Below are positions 35,769 through 44,472 of a DNA stretch of 64,000 nucleotides, piece after piece. This DNA comes from Ardenticatenaceae bacterium. GTDB lineage: Bacteria; Chloroflexota; Anaerolineae; Promineifilales; Promineifilaceae. The translations under genes and the position numbers were made by a program. The stretch is from positions 547,719-611,718 of the forward strand of contig JACKBS010000008.1 of the NCBI GenBank assembly GCA_020634435.1, read 5' to 3'. The notes beneath the pieces are model-generated. The model made no database searches, was not told the DNA's origin, and saw only the letters and a program-made list of their open reading frames with translations. How positions within the stretch are numbered: position 1 is the first letter of the stretch; each line of letters opens with the position of its first letter.

Positions 35769-37442
35769 TTACAAAGTAATCGTCTTGCGAATTGTGCCCG
35801 CGCGGGGGTGAACGGCCGTAATTTCTACATCCGTCCCTGGTTCCGCTTCGATCACCCATTCCACTTTAGCCCGCTCATTGGTTGGGTCGCTGCTCCAGAT
35901 GGTGCTGGTGCTTTTGCCATCACGTCCGCTGAGCTGGCCGAGCATCGTTTTGGCTTGCCCCGTGATGAGCTTCGCCCCATCGGGCAGAGCAATGTCTACT
36001 TCTAGCTGGCGCACAACGTTCATTTTGATCGCCTGTTGGGAGACGTTGGTGGGCAGCCAGCCAGTGTTGTGGACAACGGCCGTTACATGATGCAGCTTGC
36101 CTTCTGACGATTTTTCAACGCTGTACCACTCTAGTTTGGGCGAAACCAGGCAGGAGTACAGCGCAAAATCGGCCAGCGGTGCAACCTCTTTTTCCAGCAG
36201 CTTGTACGGCGGGTTGCGCCAGGTCACAAAAAAGTCCCAGCCACCCAGCTCCACTTTGCCCAGCTGCGGATGGTCAAATTCATACCAATCAACGTACCCA
36301 TCGCCGTTCAGCACATCATCGTTCCACTTCATGATGGCCACATCATCTTCCACCGGATGCTCACGGAACCAATCCATGTATTTGTAATCGGTGATGCCCG
36401 CCTGCCGCTGCACGCTCCAAATTTCGCAGGTCCAGGCGTAGAGGCCCAGATATTCATACATCCAGTCGTCAAATGTGCCCTTGATGTACTCTTTAGGATC
36501 GTACTTAAAGTCGTGGAAGACGGAGACGCCTTTGTAGCCGGTCATTTTTTCGGCCGTTTGGCCCAGCTTTTTATAGGTGTACAAATCTTGCGTGGGCAGC
36601 GTGTCATCCGAGCCTTTGGTTGGGGGGCGCAGGTAGACGCCGCTGAAGGTGTGGTAGCTTACTGACCCGGTGATGTTGGGATGCTCGGCGATGAATTTCA
36701 TGGGAGCGGCCGTTTCTGGTTCGCTGCCGGGGTAATGTCCGGCACCACGCTGGTTGGGTTCCCAAAAGACGGGGAACTGGCGGTTCAGGTCCAGCCCTTC
36801 TACCGGGGGCGCCATGTTGATCAGCACGCCATCATAATTTTGAATGAGGCCTTCAGGGAGAATGCGGTAGAAATTACCGCCGGGCGCTTCATCCGGGTCA
36901 CGCGGAATCATCATGCGTGGATCGTCGGGGTGCACTTTCCAGCTGCCGTTGGGGTCCTTAAGGCGCATTTGCAGAATACGGCCGTCGCCATCCACATCTT
37001 CCTGGTGCAGACCATCCAGCTTGTCCATGCGCGGGTAAGGGCGGGTGCTGCTGCGAATGTACCGGGGCCGATCCGCCAATGCCAACTCTGCGCCGTCGGG
37101 GTTCAGGCGCGGCACCACGTAGAAAGCGCGCGTGTCCAGGGCATAGGTCACCTTGTCGTCCTGGCCATACTGCGTCAGCAGCTTATTGATCAGGTACAAA
37201 GCGGCCGTGGAAGCCGATACTTCTGTGGCGTGAATGTTGCCGTCGGCCCAATAGGCTGGTTTTTCCGTATCTGGCCCCGTCTCGCTGTTGGTAAGGGTCA
37301 TGAGCCAGATGTCGCGCCCTTCGTAGCTCTGGCCGATGCTTTCCACACGGCACAGGGTGGGGTAGGCTGCGGCCCACTGCTTTAGAAAGGCGGTCAGCTC
37401 GTCGTACCGGTAATAAGTGTCAAATTTTATCTCTTGGGTCAC
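35769..37442 (-). CDS. Zinc carboxypeptidase, M14 family
   Basis: 557 residues. The metal ligands His71 and Glu74 (GNIHATEVSAS) and His264 (VSYHTFSG), the substrate-binding N220-R221 (LDLNRQFP) and the catalytic Glu340 (WTCEIWSVQ) are in place. The C-terminal 150 residues form a beta-sandwich extension. No signal peptide is visible, so it may be cytoplasmic or exported by another route. Single-gene unit; start ATG 37442 with a GGAGT-type RBS. Confidence 0.92.
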   Translation of the reverse strand: MTQEIKFDTYYRYDELTAFLKQWAAAYPTLCRVESIGQSYEGRDIWLMTLTNSETGPDTEKPAYWADGNIHATEVSASTAALYLINKLLTQYGQDDKVTYALDTRAFYVVPRLNPDGAELALADRPRYIRSSTRPYPRMDKLDGLHQEDVDGDGRILQMRLKDPNGSWKVHPDDPRMMIPRDPDEAPGGNFYRILPEGLIQNYDGVLINMAPPVEGLDLNRQFPVFWEPNQRGAGHYPGSEPETAAPMKFIAEHPNITGSVSYHTFSGVYLRPPTKGSDDTLPTQDLYTYKKLGQTAEKMTGYKGVSVFHDFKYDPKEYIKGTFDDWMYEYLGLYAWTCEIWSVQRQAGITDYKYMDWFREHPVEDDVAIMKWNDDVLNGDGYVDWYEFDHPQLGKVELGGWDFFVTWRNPPYKLLEKEVAPLADFALYSCLVSPKLEWYSVEKSSEGKLHHVTAVVHNTGWLPTNVSQQAIKMNVVRQLEVDIALPDGAKLITGQAKTMLGQLSGRDGKSTSTIWSSDPTNERAKVEWVIEAEPGTDVEITAVHPRAGTIRKTITL

Positions 37443-37722
37443 CGATTACTCCTTTTGTGGATGGTTGGGATTTTGAATGTCAGCCACTGTGAATGTGGCC
37501 ACATTATAGCTCGGATTAGGTAATTGTCTAATGCCTGATCTTGGCTGCTTAGGACGGAAATGCTATCGACAGACGGCCGTATCCTGCGGAAAATAGTACC
37601 GGAGAAATTGGCTTGTTGTGTGTTTTCAGCCGCTTCCCCACAAAATTGTTAGAAATTGCTCCACTCATATCCCATTGCAGCCTATATTGCCAGCCGGGCA
37701 TCAGTTTTTCAGGGAATGTAAG

Positions 37723-39306
37723 ATGAGTTTCATTAATAAATTTCAGTCAAATGAGCTTTTGCAGCAAGAAGTTGGCATATTGCGACAGCGTATTGCTGAG
37801 CTAGAAGCCCAAAATCAACCGTCTGCCGCAGCTGCCTACGCCGATTTCTTATTTGAAAATTCCGGCGAGAGTATCCTCATCATCGATCCATACACCATGA
37901 AAATTTTAGAGGCAAACCCCAACGCAGCCCGTCGTTTGGGGTACAGACGCGCGGAGCTTTGTGATCTGGCTCTGGACCAGGTAGAAATGCCGCGCTCCCT
38001 GAATGATGACGATGCCGAATCGGCGTGGCAATCCTCCGTGTCGGGCACCTTTTTTTATGAAAGCGCTTACCGGCACAATAATGGCACCTTGATTCCGGTA
38101 GAAGTGAGCAGCCGCCTGGTGTTTTGGCAGGGGCGCGATGTGCTAATCAATTTTGTGCGAGATATTAGCTGGCGTAAAGAAACAGAGACGGCGCTGCGTC
38201 TGGTAAATAACTCGCTGGAGGAGCAACTGCGGCAGCACGCGGCCGATCTGGCCGCTGAAAAAGAGAAGCTGGAAGCGGTGCTCGGTTCCATTGCCGAAGG
38301 GGTGGCAATGGCGGACGCCAACAAAAAGATTGTCTACGTGAATACTGCTTTCTCTAGCCTGACGATGTATGGTTTGGCAGAAGCGCAGGGGCGGAGTTTT
38401 GAAACAATGTTTGATTTTGCGCCGCGCGATTTGCAGGCGCAAACGACGGCTTTTGCGGAGGGCAAAGTATGGTCGGGCGAAGTTGTGGGGCTGTGCCAAG
38501 ACGGCCGTACTTACCCCACCGTCCTCACCATTGTGCCCATTTTGGATGAAGACGGCCGTATCACTGGCTATGTCACCAGCCATCAGGACATCAGCCGCTT
38601 CAAAGCATTGGATAAAGCTCAATACAGCTTTATCACCAACGTCTCGCACCAGCTCCGCACCCCGTTGACCAATATCAAGCTGTACACCCAGCTCGTGGAA
38701 GATGGCCTGAGCAACGGCAAAGCCGTCCATTATTTGCATGTTCTGAGCCAGCAGGCGGACCGCCTGGAGCATCTGGTGCAAGATATTTTGGAGCTGGCCA
38801 GTTTAGACAGCACCGAGAACGTACTGGATTGGCGTCCTGTCGATTTGGCAGAGATTCTGCGGCAGGTGATCCTTAGCAACCAAAGGCGTATGCAATTGGC
38901 GCAGCAGACGTTGCGCTATTCGCTGCCCGAAGATTTGCCGATCATTAAGGCAGACCCTGCCCGGCTGCGGCAGGTTTTTAGCGAGCTGCTGGACAATGCG
39001 TTTGCCTACACGCCTGCCGGTACAGACATCACGCTCGAAGCGGCCTTATTTGAAGATGGCACTCGGCAGTGGTTAAAGGTGGAAGTGCAAGACAAGGGCC
39101 CTGGTATCGCTCCCGAAGATCAAGCGCATGTGTTTGATCGGTTCTTCCGAGGTCATCCGGCGGAGCAGGGCAACATTGTGGGTACCGGGCTAGGGCTGTG
39201 CATTGCCCAGCAAATTACCCAGGCGCATCATGGGCATATTGCCATGGAAAGTACGCCTGGCCAGGGCACTAAGTTCACCGTTTGGCTGCCTGTGGGCCTG
39301 GAGTAG
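37723..39306 (+). CDS. PAS-domain sensor histidine kinase
   Basis: 527 residues, no membrane helix, so a cytoplasmic sensor. Short coiled coil (10-30), PAS domain (about 38-150), coiled coil (155-187), second PAS (about 188-295), HisKA with His309 (NVSHQLRTPLTN), and HATPase with N-box (SELLDNAFAYTP), DKGPGIAPED and GTGLGLCIAQQ. The response regulator is not adjacent, so this is an orphan kinase. Start ATG 37723 after AGGGA; a longer frame to 37618 is not supported. Confidence 0.92.
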   Translation: MSFINKFQSNELLQQEVGILRQRIAELEAQNQPSAAAAYADFLFENSGESILIIDPYTMKILEANPNAARRLGYRRAELCDLALDQVEMPRSLNDDDAESAWQSSVSGTFFYESAYRHNNGTLIPVEVSSRLVFWQGRDVLINFVRDISWRKETETALRLVNNSLEEQLRQHAADLAAEKEKLEAVLGSIAEGVAMADANKKIVYVNTAFSSLTMYGLAEAQGRSFETMFDFAPRDLQAQTTAFAEGKVWSGEVVGLCQDGRTYPTVLTIVPILDEDGRITGYVTSHQDISRFKALDKAQYSFITNVSHQLRTPLTNIKLYTQLVEDGLSNGKAVHYLHVLSQQADRLEHLVQDILELASLDSTENVLDWRPVDLAEILRQVILSNQRRMQLAQQTLRYSLPEDLPIIKADPARLRQVFSELLDNAFAYTPAGTDITLEAALFEDGTRQWLKVEVQDKGPGIAPEDQAHVFDRFFRGHPAEQGNIVGTGLGLCIAQQITQAHHGHIAMESTPGQGTKFTVWLPVGLE

Positions 39307-39316
39307 TTGGCTTTAG

Positions 39317-40252
39317 CTAGCGCTGGCGCAGGTACCAGGTTAGCGTTACAAAAACAATACCGGCCCCCAACAGCTGCCAGCCGGAGGAAAGACGCTCATT
39401 CAGTAAAAACGCGCCAAATAGCAGCGCGCTTACCAACCGTGAAGCCATCATGCTGCTGACCAGCGGCGCACCCAATTTTTGAATCGACCGAATTTGCCCC
39501 AAATTGGCCCCCAGCAGCACCCCCAGCGCAAACATGGCAAAGACGACCCAATCCAGCGTTGCCAGCTGCGTCCATTGCTGCCAATTTTCGCCCAAAGTCA
39601 GGCTGGCCCCGCCGGAAAAGAGGGCCAGCGATGTGAGATGCACGATGAGCAAGGAATCGCCTGAGGCATGATGCCGGGCCGTGCGGCGGGTAACAAGCAT
39701 GTACAGCGCCAGAAAAAAGCAGCTAGCCAGAGCCAGTGAGATTCCGAGCAGATCGTTGCGGGATACGGCCGTTCTACTCCCCACTTCCCCAAAATTTCCG
39801 GCCATGAGCAGCAGCGCCCCCACCAGGCACAATGTTAGCGCTTTGAACGTATGGCGCGGCAGCTGTTCGTGCAGCACCACGCGGCTCAACAGGGCCACGA
39901 TGAAGGGCGTCATCAGGTAGATGAGCTGGGCGTAGATGGCCAGCGTGTAACGTGTGGCCAGCAGATTGGTGACGCCGCGCAGCACTACCAGGCCGCCAAA
40001 CAGCCACAGCAGCGGCAGCCGGAAAATGGACCACTCAATCTGCCGCCAGCGCACCGCCAACACCAGCAGCAGCACTAAAAAATTGCCCACTGCCAATAGT
40101 GACAGGCTGGGCAGCAGGCTCACGGTTTGCAGGTAACGCAGGAGAACGGGGTAAGCGCCCCAGCCAAGCTGGGCGATGAGGGCTAGTCCAAGCCAATGCC
40201 AGGAGGGGGAAACGGCCGTTTCCCCCGAAGAGTTTGTCTGTGATGCGGCCAT
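39317..40252 (-). CDS. DMT/EamA-family transporter
   Basis: 311 residues with ten hydrophobic helices in two EamA repeats (first about 15-150, second about 165-310). Resembles drug/metabolite exporters such as amino-acid or nucleobase exporters. Only 10 nt separate its stop from that of the convergent kinase gene. Substrate unknown. Confidence 0.87.
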   Translation of the reverse strand: MAASQTNSSGETAVSPSWHWLGLALIAQLGWGAYPVLLRYLQTVSLLPSLSLLAVGNFLVLLLVLAVRWRQIEWSIFRLPLLWLFGGLVVLRGVTNLLATRYTLAIYAQLIYLMTPFIVALLSRVVLHEQLPRHTFKALTLCLVGALLLMAGNFGEVGSRTAVSRNDLLGISLALASCFFLALYMLVTRRTARHHASGDSLLIVHLTSLALFSGGASLTLGENWQQWTQLATLDWVVFAMFALGVLLGANLGQIRSIQKLGAPLVSSMMASRLVSALLFGAFLLNERLSSGWQLLGAGIVFVTLTWYLRQR

Positions 40253-40303
40253 GATCGGTGGATTATGGCACGCGGTCGCGGCAAGAGCAACGGGAGTTTG
40301 AGG

Positions 40304-41644
40304 TTACTGGACGGCCGCCAACTGCTCCAGTTCGGCCAGGAGTGATTGGGCTTTAGATAGCTGATCGCTTTGGCCAGTTTGTTCAAAAGTGGCAATCGCC
40401 TGCCGACAGTAATCCATGGCCTGGGCGATTTCATTTTGCTCAACCAGGGCAAAGGCCAGCAAAATTTGCTGTTCGCCCACCAGCGGCCAATCTTCCTGGC
40501 TGCGGCCCAGCTTAACGGCTTCTTCAGCTACGGCAATGGCTTCGCTGGTCTGGTTTTGCTCCGCGAGAACGGCCCCGAGACGGCCGTATAACCTGGCTGC
40601 GGCTGATGGGTTTTGCAGCTGCATGGCCGTTTCCAGCGCTGCTTCATACGCGCTGCGCCCTTCATCCAATTGCCCCAGCTGGTAATAGACAAATCCCAAC
40701 CGATCTTGCATTGTGAGCTGCCAATCCCAATCTTCGTTGGCGGTGGCGATTTCCTGGGCGCGTTGCAGATACGGCAGCGTCTTTTGAAATTTGCCTTGTT
40801 GAATCAGGTAGGCCGTGAGCAGATTCAGATTGGCGATTTCGGCGCCGCTGTCGCCGGTAGCACGCGCCAGCTGGAGGGCATTGTCGGCATACAGGGTGGC
40901 CAGGCTGCCGTTGTTGGTAGCGATGTGTGTGCGCATCAGGGAACTGAGCGCACCGATTTTGGCGGGCACATTGTTCAAATCTTCGGCCAGGGCCAGCGCT
41001 TCTTCAAACAGTTCACGGGACACCTCGAACGCTTCATCGGCCAGATAAACGTGCCCCATGCTGAGCTTGTAGGAGCAGGCAGCGTAAGGCTGGTCCAGGT
41101 CTTCAGCGGCTTGCAACGCCAGCGAAAAGTATTCAATCGCTTTTTCCGGTGAGGCGAGGTCCGAGAAGATGTTGCCAAGCTTGCCTGCCAGGTGCATGGT
41201 GCGCGGCTGATCGTTAATGGCCAGGGCGATGCCCATTGCCTGCTCTAGCTTGGAGATGGCTTTGGTTGGTTGGCCGTAATCCAGCTGGAGGCTGCCTAAC
41301 TGCGTTAGCGCATCAATGAGCAGGGGTTTGTTGTCCAGCTCTTTGGCCAAGTTGTGCGATTTGTAAAGGGCAATTTGGGCAAAATGCGAATTCCCCAAGC
41401 GCGTCAGGCAGATGCCACGATAGCCCCACAAGCGGCCTTCCATGAGCTTGTTGTCACTCACCTGGGCCAGTTCCAGCGCTTCTTCAAACTGGGTGAGGGC
41501 TTTGGGTACATTGCTGGCGGCAAGCAGCGCCTGCCCCAGCTGGCAAAGTGCGTTGATGAGGACGGTGGGCTTGGCATCGCTGCGGGCATGAGCAACGGCC
41601 GTTTCTAATATTTCTAGCTGTTCAGGGGTAACTGTATTTGACAT
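40304..41644 (-). CDS. Tetratricopeptide-repeat protein
   Basis: 446 residues made almost entirely of TPR-like helix pairs of 34-40 residues (for example LAKELDNKPLLIDALTQLGSL; AEDLNNVPAKIGALSSLMRT; SEAIAVAEEAVKLGRSQEDW). Acts as a protein-binding scaffold; no catalytic or DNA-binding part. The start is ATG 41644 with GGTGAGG upstream. It follows apbE after 14 nt in the opposite order (apbE is upstream), so it may be the last gene of the rdh transcription unit, though its role there is unknown. Confidence 0.85.
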   Translation of the reverse strand: MSNTVTPEQLEILETAVAHARSDAKPTVLINALCQLGQALLAASNVPKALTQFEEALELAQVSDNKLMEGRLWGYRGICLTRLGNSHFAQIALYKSHNLAKELDNKPLLIDALTQLGSLQLDYGQPTKAISKLEQAMGIALAINDQPRTMHLAGKLGNIFSDLASPEKAIEYFSLALQAAEDLDQPYAACSYKLSMGHVYLADEAFEVSRELFEEALALAEDLNNVPAKIGALSSLMRTHIATNNGSLATLYADNALQLARATGDSGAEIANLNLLTAYLIQQGKFQKTLPYLQRAQEIATANEDWDWQLTMQDRLGFVYYQLGQLDEGRSAYEAALETAMQLQNPSAAARLYGRLGAVLAEQNQTSEAIAVAEEAVKLGRSQEDWPLVGEQQILLAFALVEQNEIAQAMDYCRQAIATFEQTGQSDQLSKAQSLLAELEQLAAVQ

Positions 41645-41658
41645 AATGTCCTCACCTT

Positions 41659-42639
41659 TCAAGGGTCCGCCGGAAAGCGGGCGGAGCGTTTGAGCTGCAT
41701 CTCTTTGGTCACTAACAGGGCGGCGGTGCCCGGCAATTGGTCGATTAGGGCCAAACCGGCCTGGCTGCCCATAACCATAACGGCCGTACTCAAGGCATCG
41801 GCGGCGGTGGCGGTTGGGGCCAACACGGTGACGCTAGCCAGTTCAGTGGGCGACGCACCCGTGCGCGGATCGACAATGTGGTGGCGGCTAAAATCCTGGC
41901 TGAAGCTGTGCTGGTAGTCGCCAGAAGTGGCCACCGCCTGCCCGGTGACGGGCAGCACCTCTAGCGTGTTCTCCGGCTGGCGAGGATGGGTGATTCCCAA
42001 CCGCCAGGTTTGCCCATCGGCGCGGGAGCCATTGGCCACCAGATCGCCACCAGCCTCAACGAGAATATTGTTAAAACCGTGCGTTTGCAAAACGGCCGTT
42101 GCGCCATCCACCACGCGCCCCTTGGCAATTCCATCCAGCGTCAGCTGCATGCCCGGTGCCAGCCTGATCTCATCAGATGAGACGTGCAGCTGACGGTAAT
42201 TTACCAGCTGGCGCGATTGGTTCATATCTATGCCCGTACGCACAGCTTCCAGCAGCGGCTGAATGGTCACATCAAAAGCGCCATCGCTCAGGTTGCTAAA
42301 ATGATACGCTTCCTGCAAAAGTTCTACCAGTTCCTGGGGCGGGTTGATTAGCTGGCCGGTTTGGTTTAGCGCCGCCAGGGTGCTATCCGGCTGTCGCCAG
42401 TTGAAGAGGGCGATCAGCCGTTCCATCTCGGCAAAGGTGGCGGTCATCGCCAGTTGGCTTTGGGTCGAATCTTCACCAACCAGCGTGAGGTTGATGAAGG
42501 TACCCATGAGCAGGCGGGTTTGGTGAACGGCTGTTGGCTGTTTTGCCAGCCTTTGCGCCCAACGCCCACCTAAAAAGACCGTGCCCGCAACGGCCGTAAT
42601 TTGCAAAAAGTGGCGACGGGAAAGCTGTGCTGTGGTCAT
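41659..42639 (-). CDS. apbE: FAD:protein FMN transferase (ApbE)
   Basis: 326 residues. Transfers FMN from FAD to a Thr of target proteins, outside the membrane. The N-terminus has a Tat-like signal (SRRHFLQITAVAGT). Family motifs: TLDGIAKGRVVDGA, the sequence SGDYQHSF, and HHIVDPRTGASP with AADALSTAVMVMG. Its likely target lies two genes upstream: RdhC carries the acceptor motif DVITGAT. The gene overlaps the preceding small gene by 4 nt, so it is part of the rdh operon. Confidence 0.93.
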   Translation of the reverse strand: MTTAQLSRRHFLQITAVAGTVFLGGRWAQRLAKQPTAVHQTRLLMGTFINLTLVGEDSTQSQLAMTATFAEMERLIALFNWRQPDSTLAALNQTGQLINPPQELVELLQEAYHFSNLSDGAFDVTIQPLLEAVRTGIDMNQSRQLVNYRQLHVSSDEIRLAPGMQLTLDGIAKGRVVDGATAVLQTHGFNNILVEAGGDLVANGSRADGQTWRLGITHPRQPENTLEVLPVTGQAVATSGDYQHSFSQDFSRHHIVDPRTGASPTELASVTVLAPTATAADALSTAVMVMGSQAGLALIDQLPGTAALLVTKEMQLKRSARFPADP

Positions 42640-42983
42640 GGTTGGCCTCCCGGCCGCGGTGTGGTGGTGGCTGTCACCGTATCGTGCTCGTCGTGTTCAT
42701 CACGACCTTGCCCCTGACCGCCACCAGACCCGTTGTGTGCGCCGGGCGCTGTGGTGGCAACGGGCGTGCCCAATTCCAGACTGCGCTGATACTCAATCGC
42801 CTGGGCGGTCACGGTGAGGTACACACTTTCGTCCATGTGGAATGTGTCCCGATAGTAGCTGGGCGTAGCGGGTTGATTGCCGGTTAGCCCGTCGGCCCAA
42901 ATCAGGCCAATGAGCCCTACGCACACGGCGACAAAACCGAGCAGGGCGGCGCGTTTCAGGCGTTCGCGGGTTGTTTGCGCCAT
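42636..42983 (-). CDS. Small membrane protein in the rdh operon, unknown
   Basis: About 115 residues: one transmembrane helix (about 12-30), then a domain outside the membrane with DTFHMDESVYLTVTAQAIEY and a tail rich in Gly, His, Asp and Thr (GQGQGRDEHDEHD). The tail could bind metal. It overlaps the end of rdhC and the start of apbE, so it is translationally embedded in the operon. I do not recognise it. ATG 42983 is chosen; 42992 is possible. Confidence 0.65.
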   Translation of the reverse strand: MAQTTRERLKRAALLGFVAVCVGLIGLIWADGLTGNQPATPSYYRDTFHMDESVYLTVTAQAIEYQRSLELGTPVATTAPGAHNGSGGGQGQGRDEHDEHDTVTATTTPRPGGQP

Positions 42984-44185
42984 CGCTTCCATCCTTCTTT
43001 TAGCCAGCGCCGCGTGGCAGCGATGAAGTCAACCACGGGGTCCAGCGGGCAGAGAAAGTTACAAAACGGCCGATACGTTACCAGACTAGCCAGCACAATA
43101 ATGATGAGGAAAATCCATTGAACGGCCGTTCCCCGCAAATCAAACAAGGTGGCAAATGGTTCGTAACTGGCCACACCGGGGCGGCGCAGCGCCAGCCCCA
43201 GCACAATGGCCGTCAATGCCAGGCCACGCTGCACCCATTTCAGCACGTCGCTGAGGTCGCGGGGGCGGTAAGGTTTGGCTTTGCTGATGGCGGCTACACA
43301 TTCTTGGAATGCGCCAAACGGGCAAAACCAGCTGCAATATGGATTCTTGGCGTCAACCGTGGTAACAAACAAAATGCCGCCGATGAGCAGATACCAGTAA
43401 AGATTATTGTGCCAGTCGGGCCAGTAACCGCTGAGCAGTGAAATGATCATGGTGATGGTCAGCGGCATGGTGTAAACAAAGCCCAGGAAGATCATTCCGG
43501 CGATAAGCGTGCCCCAGCGAGTGCGCATTTTCCATTTTCGATTGTGCCATTTGTGGGTCAGGTAGCCAGAGGCAAACAGCAGCAGCAAGATGGCTTCTGG
43601 CCAGCTAAACTGGATTGGCTTTTGTTCGGCGGGCAGGCTGACGTTCAGTGCTTCATTGGCGATTTGCCGCGTGGCGGCGCGCACGGCGGCAGCCACGCCT
43701 TCCGCGCTGATGGTGGCCCCGGTGATGACGTCCAGGTCTTCGCCCAATTGCAGCGCGTCGGTGACGGAACGGCCGTTGTACCCCTCAACCAGATTACTTG
43801 ACGTCACCAGCCGGAAAAAGCCCGGCGATTCACGCTCGGTGACCACCTGGGTACCTACAATCGCCCCGCTCGGATCGATGGCCACCAGCATGTCGATGGG
43901 ACCGCCGTAGCCAGGGGCGCTGCCCAAAGCGGCATAGCCCAGCAGCGTACCATCTTCAGCAAGCGCCACAAAAACAGCGCCTTCGGTACGCACTTCGGCC
44001 GTGCCGGGCAGCAGGTCCGGCACCAGTGGGGCCACGTCGGTGCCGCTGGTGAAGTAGCCAAAAATCCAGGCACCCACCACCAGGGCCACCGTCAAGACGA
44101 TGAGAAGACGTTCGCGCTGCTGTTTTTTCTGTCGAGGTGAGGGGGCGGCTTGGAGGGGGATGGAACGGCCGTTTTCTGTGCTCAT
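42956..44185 (-). CDS. rdhC: RdhC/NosR-like FMN-binding polyferredoxin-type membrane protein
   Basis: 409 residues. One N-terminal transmembrane helix, then an FMN-binding domain outside the membrane (about 60-170) with the flavinylation site D152-VITGAT158, then five membrane helices and two CxxxCP motifs (C283-SWFCP and C374-NFLCP) facing the cytosol. This is the layout of RdhC and NosR/NirI proteins, proposed to pass electrons from quinol across the membrane or to help mature RdhA. ApbE is encoded two genes downstream. It follows rdhB in the operon. RdhC is preferred over NosR because of the neighbouring rdhA and rdhB. Confidence 0.9.
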   Translation of the reverse strand: MSTENGRSIPLQAAPSPRQKKQQRERLLIVLTVALVVGAWIFGYFTSGTDVAPLVPDLLPGTAEVRTEGAVFVALAEDGTLLGYAALGSAPGYGGPIDMLVAIDPSGAIVGTQVVTERESPGFFRLVTSSNLVEGYNGRSVTDALQLGEDLDVITGATISAEGVAAAVRAATRQIANEALNVSLPAEQKPIQFSWPEAILLLLFASGYLTHKWHNRKWKMRTRWGTLIAGMIFLGFVYTMPLTITMIISLLSGYWPDWHNNLYWYLLIGGILFVTTVDAKNPYCSWFCPFGAFQECVAAISKAKPYRPRDLSDVLKWVQRGLALTAIVLGLALRRPGVASYEPFATLFDLRGTAVQWIFLIIIVLASLVTYRPFCNFLCPLDPVVDFIAATRRWLKEGWKRWRKQPANA

Positions 44186-44259
44186 AAACCGGTCTCAATC
44201 GGACGAAAAACAGCCTCCCACGGCGAGGGAACAGTGGGAGGCTGCTTCTTGTTACATGG

Positions 44260-44469
44260 TTAGCTGCGGCGGGTAAACCAGATCACGCCACCAGCCAGCA
44301 GCCAGACAACAAAGCTAACCCAGAAGATGGTTGCTGCGCGGGGTTCCAGTTCGGACCCGCTGGACACAGCATTCTGGTAGATGAACATCAAAATGAGGGC
44401 CCAAACGACCCAGAGCAGCCATTCGTACCACGGCCGTTTCTTGACCTTGATCGTGAAATTATTTGACAT
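44260..44469 (-). CDS. rdhB: RdhB-like membrane anchor
   Basis: 69 residues with two transmembrane helices (about 15-33 and 46-65). The loop between them carries SELEPRAA, an ExE-type acidic motif as described for RdhB anchors that dock RdhA on the outer face. Shorter than the usual 75-105 residues with three helices, so one helix may have been lost. It starts 3 nt after the end of rdhA. Assigned mainly on position and topology. Confidence 0.72.
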   Translation of the reverse strand: MSNNFTIKVKKRPWYEWLLWVVWALILMFIYQNAVSSGSELEPRAATIFWVSFVVWLLAGGVIWFTRRS

Positions 44470-44472
44470 TGC

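Noticed and set aside
42956..44185. NosR of a nitrous-oxide reduction cluster
   Set aside because: No nosZ, nosD, nosF or nosY in the window; rdhA and rdhB are directly upstream.
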